Below are positions 25,280 to 33,043 of a stretch of 64,000 bases of DNA, piece after piece. The stretch is from Intestinibaculum porci. Lineage in GTDB: Bacteria > Bacillota_I > Bacilli_A > Erysipelotrichales > Coprobacillaceae. Positions within the stretch are counted from its first letter, which is position 1. Every line of letters begins with the position of its first letter. Below the pieces are notes generated by a model. It did no database searches. It had not been told where the DNA came from and saw only the letters and a program-made list of their open reading frames with translations. Position numbers and translations under genes: made by a program. The DNA is taken from the NCBI RefSeq assembly GCF_003925875.1, contig NZ_AP019309.1:1984001-2048000 (forward strand). Reading direction: 5' to 3'.

Positions 25280-26518
25280 TTAACAATCTGCGTAAGCCAT
25301 TTCCTTCGCCTTCGCACGGGCTTTCTGTAAGTGTGACACAATGATCGCACAAGAAGCATCGCCAGTAATATTTAAAGTGGTACGACCCATATCGAAGATA
25401 CGATCGACGCCAGCCACTAAGGCAATACCCGCTACAGGTAAGCCGACTGACTGTAAGACCATCGCTAACATGACCATCCCCGCGCCAGGTACCCCAGCCG
25501 TGCCAATAGACGCTAAGGTCGCCGTTAAGACAATGGTGATCATCTGACCAAAGGTTAAGTTAATGCCGAAACATGAAGCGATGAAAACTGCACAGACACC
25601 CTGATAGATGGCTGTTCCATCCATATTAATGGTTGCCCCTAATGGTAAGACGAAAGATGTAACTTCTTTCGAAGCGCCTAACTTTTCTGCACATTCCATA
25701 TTGAGCGGCAGCGTCCCTACGGAAGAAGCACTTGAGAAGGCAAATAACATTGCTGGCAGCATTCCTTTGAAAAATTCTAATGGACTTAATCCGCCAGCGG
25801 CGCGGACAGCCATCGAGTAAACAACCACAGCATGAATCGCAAAACAAAGGTAAGCCACCAATAAGACTTTGGCTAAAGAGCCGATGACAACAGCGCCATT
25901 TTCCGCAATAACCGGACAAAGCAAACAGAAGACACCAATTGGTGATAAGTGTAAGATCATATCCATACACTTCATAAAGATTTCATTGAGCACATCAATC
26001 GCTTTGATAGCTGGCTCAGCTTTTTCCCCTACTAAGATAATCGCAAAGCCAATAATTAACGCCATGACAATGACCTGTAACATGTTGTTGTTCACCATTG
26101 GTGAGATAAAGTTATCTGGGAAGATATTGACGATTGTTGACATTAATGAAGGCGCTTTAGAAGCGGTATACGATAAATTGCCCGTCGCGAGTTTTGGGAA
26201 AAAGCCCTTCGCTAAATTGGCAATGACTAAACCGATGGTTGTCGCACAAGCGGTTGTTAAAGTGTAGTAAAGTACAGCGGTTCCCCCGATTTTGCCGACT
26301 TTACGAATATCCTTCATCGAAACAACCCCTGCCATAATCGAGAATAAAACGATTGGCACAACGATAAACTTCACTAAGTTTAAGAAGATCGTTCCAAAAG
26401 GTTTAATGTAGTTATTGGCGATCGCAGCCTGATTTTGCATGAGCAGACCAACAATAATCGCCAGTACTAAGGCAATGAAAATTTGCCCTGCAAGTGGTAA
26501 CTTTCTTAACTTTTTCAT
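25280..26518 (-). CDS. Dicarboxylate/amino acid:cation symporter (DAACS family)
   Basis: 412 aa, about eight TM helices plus re-entrant loops. Family motifs are visible: a Ser-rich hairpin FAFSSASSVGTLPLN, the NMDGTAIYQG motif in TM7, and the ASIGTAGVPGAG hairpin, with DRIFDMGRTTLNITGDA in TM8. These mark the GltP/DctA/SstT group, which takes up glutamate, aspartate, C4-dicarboxylates or serine/threonine with sodium or protons. Substrate cannot be decided from what I see. It has a strong ribosome binding site AGGAGAG and a long leader with its own promoter and terminator-like hairpin, suggesting attenuation control. Confidence 0.88.
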   Translation of the reverse strand: MKKLRKLPLAGQIFIALVLAIIVGLLMQNQAAIANNYIKPFGTIFLNLVKFIVVPIVLFSIMAGVVSMKDIRKVGKIGGTAVLYYTLTTACATTIGLVIANLAKGFFPKLATGNLSYTASKAPSLMSTIVNIFPDNFISPMVNNNMLQVIVMALIIGFAIILVGEKAEPAIKAIDVLNEIFMKCMDMILHLSPIGVFCLLCPVIAENGAVVIGSLAKVLLVAYLCFAIHAVVVYSMAVRAAGGLSPLEFFKGMLPAMLFAFSSASSVGTLPLNMECAEKLGASKEVTSFVLPLGATINMDGTAIYQGVCAVFIASCFGINLTFGQMITIVLTATLASIGTAGVPGAGMVMLAMVLQSVGLPVAGIALVAGVDRIFDMGRTTLNITGDASCAIIVSHLQKARAKAKEMAYADC

Positions 26519-26671
26519 GTAAACTCTCCTTTAAATACTGTGCTATTATGGCATAGTTTGAAGTTATTTACAAGAAAATTATCATAAAAAGAAGGGTTTA
26601 TTAAATTATGAAATCTTTTATTCACTTTTGTATTTAAAGAAAAATGAATCGATGAATTGTCTTAAGATCGT

Positions 26672-26697
26672 AAAAAGCCGAATCGCTTCGGCTTTTT
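26672..26697. terminator. Bidirectional intrinsic terminator
   Basis: Stem AAAAAGCCGAA / TTCGGCTTTTT with a 4-nt loop. It has a T-run on either strand, so it may end both the minus-strand leader RNA and any plus-strand transcript. Confidence 0.88.
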
Positions 26698-26810
26698 ACT
26701 GATATGACTCAATTGTGTTCGGCTAATCCAGCGCACTGAGCGAAGCACCGTTTCTGAAACGCGTAGGCTCACGACTCCCAGCCTCACTCAATGTACTGGG
26801 CATCTCTATG
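26672..26810 (-). ncRNA. Candidate small RNA or riboswitch-like leader of the symporter gene
   Basis: Starting just after a near-perfect sigma-A promoter, about 140 nt of GC-richer, self-complementary sequence (for example CCCAG / CTGGG; GGCT / AGCC; CGTTT / AAACG) ends in an intrinsic terminator. It lies about 155 nt upstream of the symporter start in the same direction. It could be an independent sRNA or an attenuating leader. I could not match it to T-box, lysine, glycine, SAM, 6S or SRP RNA consensus from memory. Confidence 0.6.
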
Positions 26811-26816
26811 CTTTAT

Positions 26817-26845
26817 AGTATAGAGCTTGCACCTGTATATGTCAA
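26817..26845 (-). promoter_or_regulatory. Strong sigma-A promoter of leader/sRNA
   Basis: On the minus strand TTGACA (26840-26845), 17-nt spacer, TATACT (26817-26822). It is one of the best consensus promoters noted in the window. Confidence 0.8.
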
Positions 26846-26867
26846 TAATATTTTATTATATTGATAA

Positions 26868-27977
26868 TTATCTTACATTCCCATCATTCTTGAATCCTAC
26901 CCCTAAAGACTTGGAATAGCTATTCATATGGTGAATGATCCGCGTTTTTTCGGCGCCTGAGACAATCGTTGGCTGATAATCATTTTTATAGGTGACAGAT
27001 GATAAACGACATGGAATCATTTTTAACTGTTTGTCTTTTATCAGTTTGCCATCTTTAAAATGGAACGTCTTCTGTAAAATCATCGTTTCTTTATCTTTAG
27101 GATTGGTATTTCCGCCAAAGCAGAAGTTTCCTAAAGAATAAGCAATATAAGCCCCTTTATAGCGTTCTACCCCCTGTAAGACATGAGGATGATGACCAAG
27201 TACTAAACTTGCTCCCTGGTTGATCGCATAATGGCCTAAATCTTTCTGTAAAGATGTTAAGCTATGGGTCCCTTCAATCCCGCCATGCATGCTCACGACA
27301 ATAGCATTGGTCTTTTGCGCCTTACATTTTTTAACCCCATCTCTGATCAAGCGTTTCGCATAAGGCATCGATCCAAATGGCATCGCCTGGTTAAAATCAA
27401 CGGAGATAAAACCTAGCTTCACCCCTTTGACCTGATAAACACCCACATGTTCAAAAGAGGCATAAGTCATCTGATAGTCTTTAAATGCTTTTAAGGTATC
27501 GCTATAACTCTTTTGTCCATAATCCTTACAATGGTTATTAGCAAAGGACGCAACGTCAATATGACCTTTCTTTAAAATGTCCATATATTTAGCGGGTCCT
27601 TTAAAAGTAAAGGCTTTTTTCATTGGCGTCGCCACATTCGTTAATGTGCCTTCAAAGTTAACCACACTGACATCATCTTTCGCAAAGACAGGGGCAACCT
27701 TTTTCAAGAAATAAGAAGAACCATAACGATCATAATAAGCTGGCAAAGTGCGACTGTAGGATTGTTTCGGATCTTTTCCTAAGGTGGTATCACCCGCTGC
27801 TGATAACGTAATATAGACATCCTTACTTGCTTTTTTCACTGTTTTTGCTTGACGCGTCACTGTTTTGACCTTTGTCGGCGTTTCTTTCGCCACCGTTTTT
27901 TGCTCATTTTGACAGCCTACAACGCCGCTGCATACTAACGCTAAGGCAACGCTTTTCATGGCTAATCCTTTAATCAT
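26868..27977 (-). CDS. CapA/PgsA-like lipoprotein (metallophosphatase fold)
   Basis: 369 aa. A hydrophobic N-terminus with lipobox GVVGC indicates a lipoprotein anchored outside the membrane. The PGA_cap domain shows LSAAGDTTLGKD (metal-site Asp), VVNFEGTLTN, FANNHCKDYG (the ANNH motif), VVSMHGGIEG, GHHPHVLQGVE and AYSLGNFCFGG, all typical. These proteins are linked to poly-gamma-glutamate capsule or related polymer handling; no pgsBC partners are seen nearby, so the actual role is open. The start at 27977 overlaps the phoH stop by 4 nt, implying coupling. Confidence 0.85.
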   Translation of the reverse strand: MIKGLAMKSVALALVCSGVVGCQNEQKTVAKETPTKVKTVTRQAKTVKKASKDVYITLSAAGDTTLGKDPKQSYSRTLPAYYDRYGSSYFLKKVAPVFAKDDVSVVNFEGTLTNVATPMKKAFTFKGPAKYMDILKKGHIDVASFANNHCKDYGQKSYSDTLKAFKDYQMTYASFEHVGVYQVKGVKLGFISVDFNQAMPFGSMPYAKRLIRDGVKKCKAQKTNAIVVSMHGGIEGTHSLTSLQKDLGHYAINQGASLVLGHHPHVLQGVERYKGAYIAYSLGNFCFGGNTNPKDKETMILQKTFHFKDGKLIKDKQLKMIPCRLSSVTYKNDYQPTIVSGAEKTRIIHHMNSYSKSLGVGFKNDGNVR

Positions 27978-28939
27978 TCCTGATCCCTTCTTTCTTCTTT
28001 TTCTGCTTCTTCATAACGGCGAATAATTCTCGCTACCACCGGATGACGCACGACATCAGTGGCTGACAGGAAGACAAATTTAATCCCTTTCACGCCTTTT
28101 AATAACGCCACCGCGCGACGAAGTCCGCTGCGCACGCCATGAGGTAAATCGATCTGCGTAATATCCCCCGTAACGATCATCTTAGAATTAAAACCTAAAC
28201 GGGTTAAGAACATCTTCATCTGATTATCCGTCGTATTCTGCGCTTCATCTAAGATGACATATGCATCTTCAAGAGTACGGCCACGCATATAAGCTAATGG
28301 GGCAATTTCGATAATGCCTTTTTCAATCATCCGTTCAGTTGTCTCCTGCCCTAACATATCATAGAGGGCATCATAGAGCGGTCTTAAATACGGATCGATC
28401 TTTTCTTTTAAATCACCTGGTAAAAAGCCTAAAGATTCCCCGGCCTCTACCGCTGGTCTGGTTAAAATAATCTTTTTGACCTGATTATTCTTTAATGCCT
28501 GCACGGCAAAAACGACCGCCATATATGTTTTCCCGGTTCCAGCCGGACCAATTGCAAAGACCACATCATGGTCTTTTAAAGCATAGTAATACTCTTTCTG
28601 ACCAATGGTTTTTGGGGTGATAACTTTGCCTGTGACGGTGCGCGCAATCTTTAACGTATAGAGCTGATCCATCTCATCTAAGGATGATGTTTTCGATAAC
28701 CCAATCGTATACATAATATCTTTCGTTGAGATACGCACATGTTTCTTGGTCATCTCTAATAAGCGATGAATGACCTTTTCCAACTGTTCATTACTTTCAG
28801 AAATATGCAGTTCATCCCCGCGGATGACTAAGTCAACATGAAATTCATCTTCCAGAAGGGCTAAATGTTCTTCATTAGGGCCGCCAAAGGTCTGAATTTC
28901 TTCCATAGTATAATCTTCTAATTTTATGATTTTTTCCAT
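27974..28939 (-). CDS. phoH: PhoH-family ATPase
   Basis: About 321 aa. An N-terminal KH-like region (about 1-110) is followed by the PhoH domain with GPAGTGKTYMAV (Walker A), LTRPAVEAGESLGFLPGD, EIAPLAYMRGRTLEDAYVILDEAQN (Walker B) and TGDITQIDLP. PhoH proteins are probable RNA helicase/nuclease-linked ATPases in phosphate stress and RNA metabolism. The ATG at 28939 is preferred because AAAGGTGAG is correctly spaced; the GTG at 28951 overlaps that site. It lies downstream of rpsU, a conserved Firmicutes order. Confidence 0.9.
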   Translation of the reverse strand: MEKIIKLEDYTMEEIQTFGGPNEEHLALLEDEFHVDLVIRGDELHISESNEQLEKVIHRLLEMTKKHVRISTKDIMYTIGLSKTSSLDEMDQLYTLKIARTVTGKVITPKTIGQKEYYYALKDHDVVFAIGPAGTGKTYMAVVFAVQALKNNQVKKIILTRPAVEAGESLGFLPGDLKEKIDPYLRPLYDALYDMLGQETTERMIEKGIIEIAPLAYMRGRTLEDAYVILDEAQNTTDNQMKMFLTRLGFNSKMIVTGDITQIDLPHGVRSGLRRAVALLKGVKGIKFVFLSATDVVRHPVVARIIRRYEEAEKEERRDQE

Positions 28940-29009
28940 TAACACACTCACCTTTTCATATCTCTATTTTACAATGGTTCAAGGATAGTCGTCAATTTCT
29001 TTCCAAAAC

Positions 29010-29031
29010 AAAAGGAGCCCCGCAAGGCTCC
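29010..29031 (-). terminator. Terminator of rpsU
   Basis: A 6-bp GC-rich stem (GGAGCC / GGCTCC) is followed by TTTTG on the minus strand, 9 nt after the rpsU stop. Confidence 0.85.
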
Positions 29032-29039
29032 AAATGTTT

Positions 29040-29225
29040 TTATCTTCTTCTTCTTTTCTGATTTTTTCTAGCAGCTTCTGATTTCATTTTTCTTTTTAAA
29101 CCAGGCTTTACATAGAATTCTCTCTTACGAGCTTCAGCAAGGGTTCCTGTTCTAGATACCTGTCTTTTGAAACGACGTAAAGCATCATCTAGAGATTCGT
29201 TTTCTCTTACTACTGTCTTTGCCAT
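29040..29225 (-). CDS. rpsU: 30S ribosomal protein S21
   Basis: 61 aa, highly basic, with the conserved [16 protein letters not shown] and [11 protein letters not shown] segments and a Lys/Arg tail (KNQKRRRR). It binds the 16S rRNA 3' end region in the small subunit and supports initiation. Length is normal. It has its own promoter and terminator. Insertion of the IS30-like element 101 bp upstream of its start separates it from deoC but leaves the promoter intact. Confidence 0.95.
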   Translation of the reverse strand: MAKTVVRENESLDDALRRFKRQVSRTGTLAEARKREFYVKPGLKRKMKSEAARKNQKRRRR

Positions 29226-29261
29226 TGAACTTTCCCCCCTTTACTCATAAAGTACAACGAG

Positions 29262-29290
29262 ATTATACGCGAAGTCAAATCGAATTGCAA
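29262..29290 (-). promoter_or_regulatory. rpsU promoter
   Basis: On the minus strand TTGCAA (29285-29290), 17-nt spacer, TATAAT (29262-29267). The IS30-like element starts 37 bp upstream of the -35 box. Confidence 0.7.
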
Positions 29291-29500
29291 GCATTTTAAA
29301 CTATTTATAAAAAATATTTGCGTTTTCGTCAATTGATTTTCGAAATTCCAGTTAGATATTTCTAACGTGAATTCTATCATTCACTTATTAATCCTTATGT
29401 TTTTTATGAATTTAGTTATTCAGTTATTTTAAAATGTGATAAAATTATCATGATATTAAAGTGTTAAACTAAATTCGATTTGGAGGTAAGGACAAAAAAA

Positions 29501-29557
29501 GATGATGAGTTAACGCCCTGGAAAAGCTTCTCATCATCTGTCCAACAAGACAATATG
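29501..29557 (+). promoter_or_regulatory. Leader mini-ORF and hairpin before accessory gene (IS30-like copy 1)
   Basis: A Shine-Dalgarno GGAGG (29482) precedes a four-codon ORF ATG ATG AGT TAA (29502-29513). Its start lies in the 5' arm of a hairpin GATGATGAG / CTCATCATC (29501-29538). After the hairpin comes TGTCCAACAAG, then the accessory gene ATG (29555), which has no ribosome binding site of its own. The same layout occurs in the ISL3 element at 32273-32329. Translational coupling or attenuation is inferred. Confidence 0.55.
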
Positions 29558-30448
29558 ATAGTAATACACACCACGCCTGTTTTCAAGTATAAAAGTTTAA
29601 ATATGCATTTATGTGATGGTTCCTTTTCCTTCAATGATAAGATTTCCTCATGCTTCAAAGAGCTCATTAGAAATTCTTCTAGTGCAGAGCAGAAGCCTGA
29701 GCACGTCTTTCCTGACTGCGCAAATAACCACTTATGGAACAATAACTTTTCCGTTGCCCTTTTAGTGCGCTCTGATAACAGATTCTTTTTCAGACTGGTT
29801 AAAAAGCTTTATGAAGCTTGCCTTTCATCAACTGAACTTGCTTATGACATCATGCTTTTCATCAACGCCACCTATTCATATATCATGAACACCTTCTCTG
29901 CAGAGGATATTGTGAGAACAATACCCGATTTTTCTGATGAGAACGCACATGACTGGATAAAATTCGGGCATTACAAGAAGATCGTAAACATTAACGATAC
30001 TCCTTATGAATTTCAGCTTCAGCGCATCTACTCCAAAAGCCTTCATAAAACTCATGCCGTGTTTCCGCTGGGAATTATCCCTTTTATGCGTGAAAACCTT
30101 TTTGATATCCTTCTATACCTGCATCAGATCTTTCACGGCGACAGCAGCCTTGAGGATTTTCATGGTCGGCTTAGAGCACTCCTGGAATATCTTTATGCAA
30201 CCCCTAAGATCAATAAAATGAGTGATAATTTGCTTTCTAATCTTATATGCTCATTTATCGCTGATCACTTCAAAGATTTCTATCAAAACAGTTTCATGAC
30301 CGTTACTAAAGGTCTCACCAAAGATTGCGTAAAAAACAGCTTCCTCCGCGATGATGTTGCCTGCCCATTACCAACATGGGAAAAATGTGAATCCTCCCTG
30401 ACGGTGTTAAACTTCTTTGTAAAGAAGCGGGAAACCGCCAAAAAATAG
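29555..30448 (+). CDS. IS30-associated accessory protein with DUF6431-like domain (copy 1)
   Basis: 297 aa if started at ATG 29555; a longer frame from TTG 29480 would run through the leader hairpin. The core is GHYKKIVNINDTPYEFQLQR, then IYSKSLHKTHAVFPLG (about residues 138-175). It closely matches GFYTRYVNIDGEPVEYRIMR followed by RIRSGRTGMTHAV in the ISL3 accessory gene of this window. I associate this domain with DUF6431, a family seen beside transposases; that name is from memory. Function is unknown. It is the first gene of the element's operon, followed by a 69-aa gene and the transposase. Confidence 0.65.
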   Translation: MIVIHTTPVFKYKSLNMHLCDGSFSFNDKISSCFKELIRNSSSAEQKPEHVFPDCANNHLWNNNFSVALLVRSDNRFFFRLVKKLYEACLSSTELAYDIMLFINATYSYIMNTFSAEDIVRTIPDFSDENAHDWIKFGHYKKIVNINDTPYEFQLQRIYSKSLHKTHAVFPLGIIPFMRENLFDILLYLHQIFHGDSSLEDFHGRLRALLEYLYATPKINKMSDNLLSNLICSFIADHFKDFYQNSFMTVTKGLTKDCVKNSFLRDDVACPLPTWEKCESSLTVLNFFVKKRETAKK

Positions 30449-30476
30449 AAAAAATATCAAGGAGGTGGCATTAAAC

Positions 30477-30686
30477 ATGTCAAATATCACAAAGAAGGCG
30501 GCTATTAAGAACGATAGCCGAGAAATCAATGGGACTATGCGCCCTTCGAAAGGCAAAAAACGTTGCAGAAAGCTTTCAGAAGTCGAAGAGGACGCATTAA
30601 TGAGAAGACTCTATCCCTACACATTAATTGATTACTGCTACCAAACAGTAATGCAGGAAGGTGATAAGAATGGAAAGAGCCGCTAA
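30477..30686 (+). CDS. Small basic IS-encoded protein (69 aa, copy 1)
   Basis: Starts MSNITKKAAIKND after a strong AAGGAGGTG. It is rich in Lys/Arg (PSKGKKRCRKLSEVEED), with a C-terminal helix LMRRLYPYTLIDYCYQTVMQ. It overlaps the transposase start by 17 nt. It is unrecognised and may be a DNA-binding helper or a coupling peptide. It is identical in copy 2. Confidence 0.6.
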   Translation: MSNITKKAAIKNDSREINGTMRPSKGKKRCRKLSEVEEDALMRRLYPYTLIDYCYQTVMQEGDKNGKSR

Positions 30687-32061
30687 AAAGCCCATAGGAT
30701 ATCAGAAGCACATAACTTATGAGCTTCGAGAAAAGATTGAAGCAGGTCTCAAGAGCGGCCTTAATAAGGCCCAAATTGCCAAGACCATTCATAAAGATCC
30801 AACTACCGTCGCTAAGGAAATTCGGAATCACAGAACTCCTTCAGGATCGCCAAGCAAGGCACCCTTTGACTGCGCCAACTACAAAAAGTGCACAAGAGGA
30901 CGGGAGTGCAGAACCAGCCATGAGGTGTTCATGGAATGCACTGACTACACCCTGTTTAAATGCAATCAAAGGGACAGATCACCGGGCGTCTGCAACGGCT
31001 GCACCAAAGCCCCCAGCTGCAGATTCTCAAAATACTACTACAGAGCAGATGTGGCCCAAAGAGCATACGAATATATGCTTAGGGATTCGAGAATGGGCTT
31101 CAACCTCACCTATTCAGAGGCTCAGTGGATGGCTGATATCATCAAGCCTGAGCTTGAACAGGGCAAGTCACCGTATGCAATTCTTAACGAGCATCCTGAG
31201 CTCAAAATTTCCGAAAAGTGCCTGTACAACTATATTGAGCAGGGTGCATTTGAACAGTTTGGAATCAATAGCCTGGCGCTCAGAAACCAGGTAAAGAGAA
31301 GAAAGATGCCTAAGGTACGCGCTAACCAGTACAGAAAGCGCAAGGACAGCGGCTATTTAACCGGAAGAACATTCAAGGACTTTCTTGAATACAACCCCCT
31401 TGTGGCCGCACAGTACAGCATCAATCATAGCGTTAAGCTCTATGATGGTGCAGAACGGCCTGATAGCGAGCAGGCAATTGATCATCCTGTCGGCTATATC
31501 CTTATGGATACCGTTTATAATGATGTTTCTAACGGCCCGTTTATTCAGACTTTTAAGATCATGCCAGGCGGTGTATTTCTTGCCGTCTATCATGATGAAA
31601 AAACAGCTGAGGAGATGGTGAATGGCCTTGACTATATTGAAAAGCTGCTTGGCCCGGATGTATTTATTAATAATATAGGGTCTATCCTGACTGACAGAGG
31701 CAGTGAATTCTCGCTGGCCGATGAATTCGAAGACAGAGAGTCAGGAACATGCCGAATCTTCTACTGTGATGCGATGCATTCAAATCAGAAGGGATCACTT
31801 GAGAACGAGCATCTTGTTTTAAGATATATCTGCCCTAAGAAAAAGGATCTCCGCAAGCTTGGGCTTGTAAGTCAGGAGGCCCTTAACAGAGCCGTTAATA
31901 ATATCAACTCCTACTCCCGCAAGCTCTATGGCGGCAGAAGTCTCTATGAAAACACGGCTTTCATGATGCCGGAGATCTATGAGGCTCTAAAGTGCAAAGG
32001 CTATAGCCAAATCGATAAAGACAAGGTGGAGTTAAAGCCTTCAGTTTTAAAGAAAAAGTAA
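30670..32061 (+). CDS. IS30-family transposase (copy 1)
   Basis: 463 aa from ATG 30670 (GTG 30661 also in frame; AGGAAGG upstream). The N-terminal HTH is HITYELREKIEAGLKSGLNK, then AQIAKTIHKDPTTVAKEIRN. A Cys-rich zinc-like region follows (CANYKKCTRGREC ... CNQRDRSPGVCNGCTKAPSC). The DDE integrase core shows YILMDTVYND, GSILTDRGSEFS and SNQKGSLENEHLVLRY. Intact. It differs from copy 2 by no residue that I found. Confidence 0.93.
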   Translation: MERAAKKPIGYQKHITYELREKIEAGLKSGLNKAQIAKTIHKDPTTVAKEIRNHRTPSGSPSKAPFDCANYKKCTRGRECRTSHEVFMECTDYTLFKCNQRDRSPGVCNGCTKAPSCRFSKYYYRADVAQRAYEYMLRDSRMGFNLTYSEAQWMADIIKPELEQGKSPYAILNEHPELKISEKCLYNYIEQGAFEQFGINSLALRNQVKRRKMPKVRANQYRKRKDSGYLTGRTFKDFLEYNPLVAAQYSINHSVKLYDGAERPDSEQAIDHPVGYILMDTVYNDVSNGPFIQTFKIMPGGVFLAVYHDEKTAEEMVNGLDYIEKLLGPDVFINNIGSILTDRGSEFSLADEFEDRESGTCRIFYCDAMHSNQKGSLENEHLVLRYICPKKKDLRKLGLVSQEALNRAVNNINSYSRKLYGGRSLYENTAFMMPEIYEALKCKGYSQIDKDKVELKPSVLKKK

Positions 32062-32272
32062 TCAAAAAAATGTGGAAATAAGTCCTTGAGTCTCTATATT
32101 AATTTGGGGTTTTGGCTAGCTTTAAAAGTTTTTGGGGTTATGTTCTCAAAGACTTTTTTCTTTTACAGCTGCGGTTTATGTTTTTGGGGTGCCTGAAATT
32201 TGATATACTTGAGATATAGAACAGCAAAATCAAATTGCTCAGTTTATCAAATTCCTAAGAAAGGCAAAAAAA

Positions 32273-32329
32273 GATGAAAGCCCATTAAGTTGACCACTTA
32301 GCTTTCATCTGTCCAATAAGAACAATATG
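32273..32329 (+). promoter_or_regulatory. Leader mini-ORF and hairpin before ISL3 accessory gene
   Basis: AAGAAAGG precedes a five-codon ORF ATG AAA GCC CAT TAA (32274-32288) whose start is in the 5' arm of hairpin GATGAAAGC / GCTTTCATC (32273-32309). TGTCCAATAAG and the accessory ATG (32327) follow without a ribosome binding site. The stem sequence differs from the IS30-like copy but pairing and spacing (17 versus 16 nt to the ATG) are kept. Confidence 0.55.
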
Positions 32330-32666
32330 AGTATAATACAAAGACCTAAAAAAAGCAAACCTTTTCCTCCATCTGAATACATGAAAAGTTACTATTCACA
32401 GTGCTGAAAGATTAAAAATTGAATAATGTCTTTATTTAGGGGTATATCCATATATGGGATACCCTTTTATTATAACTTTTAAAGTGATTTATAGTCATGT
32501 ATTAACAATTCAAGTGTCTTATTCCTGACAACCAAAAAAGTATTCTCTTTTTCTTGATAATTTCAGCAAACATAGTCTCTAATAAATTTAAATTATATGT
32601 AAATTACTATTTATTTTAAGCTAGTTATATGATATACTGTATATAGTAACAAGGGGGTGAGAAAAG

Positions 32667-33029
32667 ATGGCAATTGTTTATGTGACAAACAAGAAAACTG
32701 GCAAGAAATATGCTTATGAATCTGTTTCAGTTTGGAATCCTGAGCTCAAACAGCCTAGAGCAAAACGCAAATACCTTGGCGTTGTAGACGAGGAAACTGG
32801 AGAAATTATTCCTTCAAGCAAAAAGCGAGGGAGAAAGCCTAATCCTGATAAAAATACAGCTGAAAATGAAGAAAAAGCAAGCGGCAGAAGAACCTATAAA
32901 AAGATGGTTGAGGATATGCAAAAAATTATTGCAAGCAGAGATGATGAGATCAAACAGCTTAAGGCGGCTAATAGAAAGCTTACCAGCAAGATCAATAGAA
33001 TTGAATCAATTCTTAATAATGATGATTAA
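32667..33029 (+). CDS. IS66-like element small accessory protein (120 aa)
   Basis: The N-terminal domain YVTNKKTGKKYAYESVSVWN, then PELKQPRAKRKYLGVVDEET, is clearly related to the 122-aa protein of the other IS66 element (9857-10225). The C-terminus is a coiled coil (MQKIIASRDDEIKQLKAANRK). Strong ribosome binding site AAGGGGGTGAG. It precedes the transposase by 14 nt. It probably assists transposition by DNA binding or oligomerisation; that is inferred. Confidence 0.75.
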   Translation: MAIVYVTNKKTGKKYAYESVSVWNPELKQPRAKRKYLGVVDEETGEIIPSSKKRGRKPNPDKNTAENEEKASGRRTYKKMVEDMQKIIASRDDEIKQLKAANRKLTSKINRIESILNNDD

Positions 33030-33043
33030 CAAGGAGTAAATCA

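Noticed and set aside
26672-26810. Known RNA families (T-box, 6S, small SRP RNA, lysine or glycine riboswitch)
   Set aside because: None of the conserved motifs I know for these families were found; kept as an unassigned structured RNA.
32080-32100. End of IS30-like copy 1 just after its transposase
   Set aside because: The other copy continues 200 bp further, and the missing 203 bp reappear at 38010-38212 behind an 8-bp duplication, proving an insertion rather than an end.
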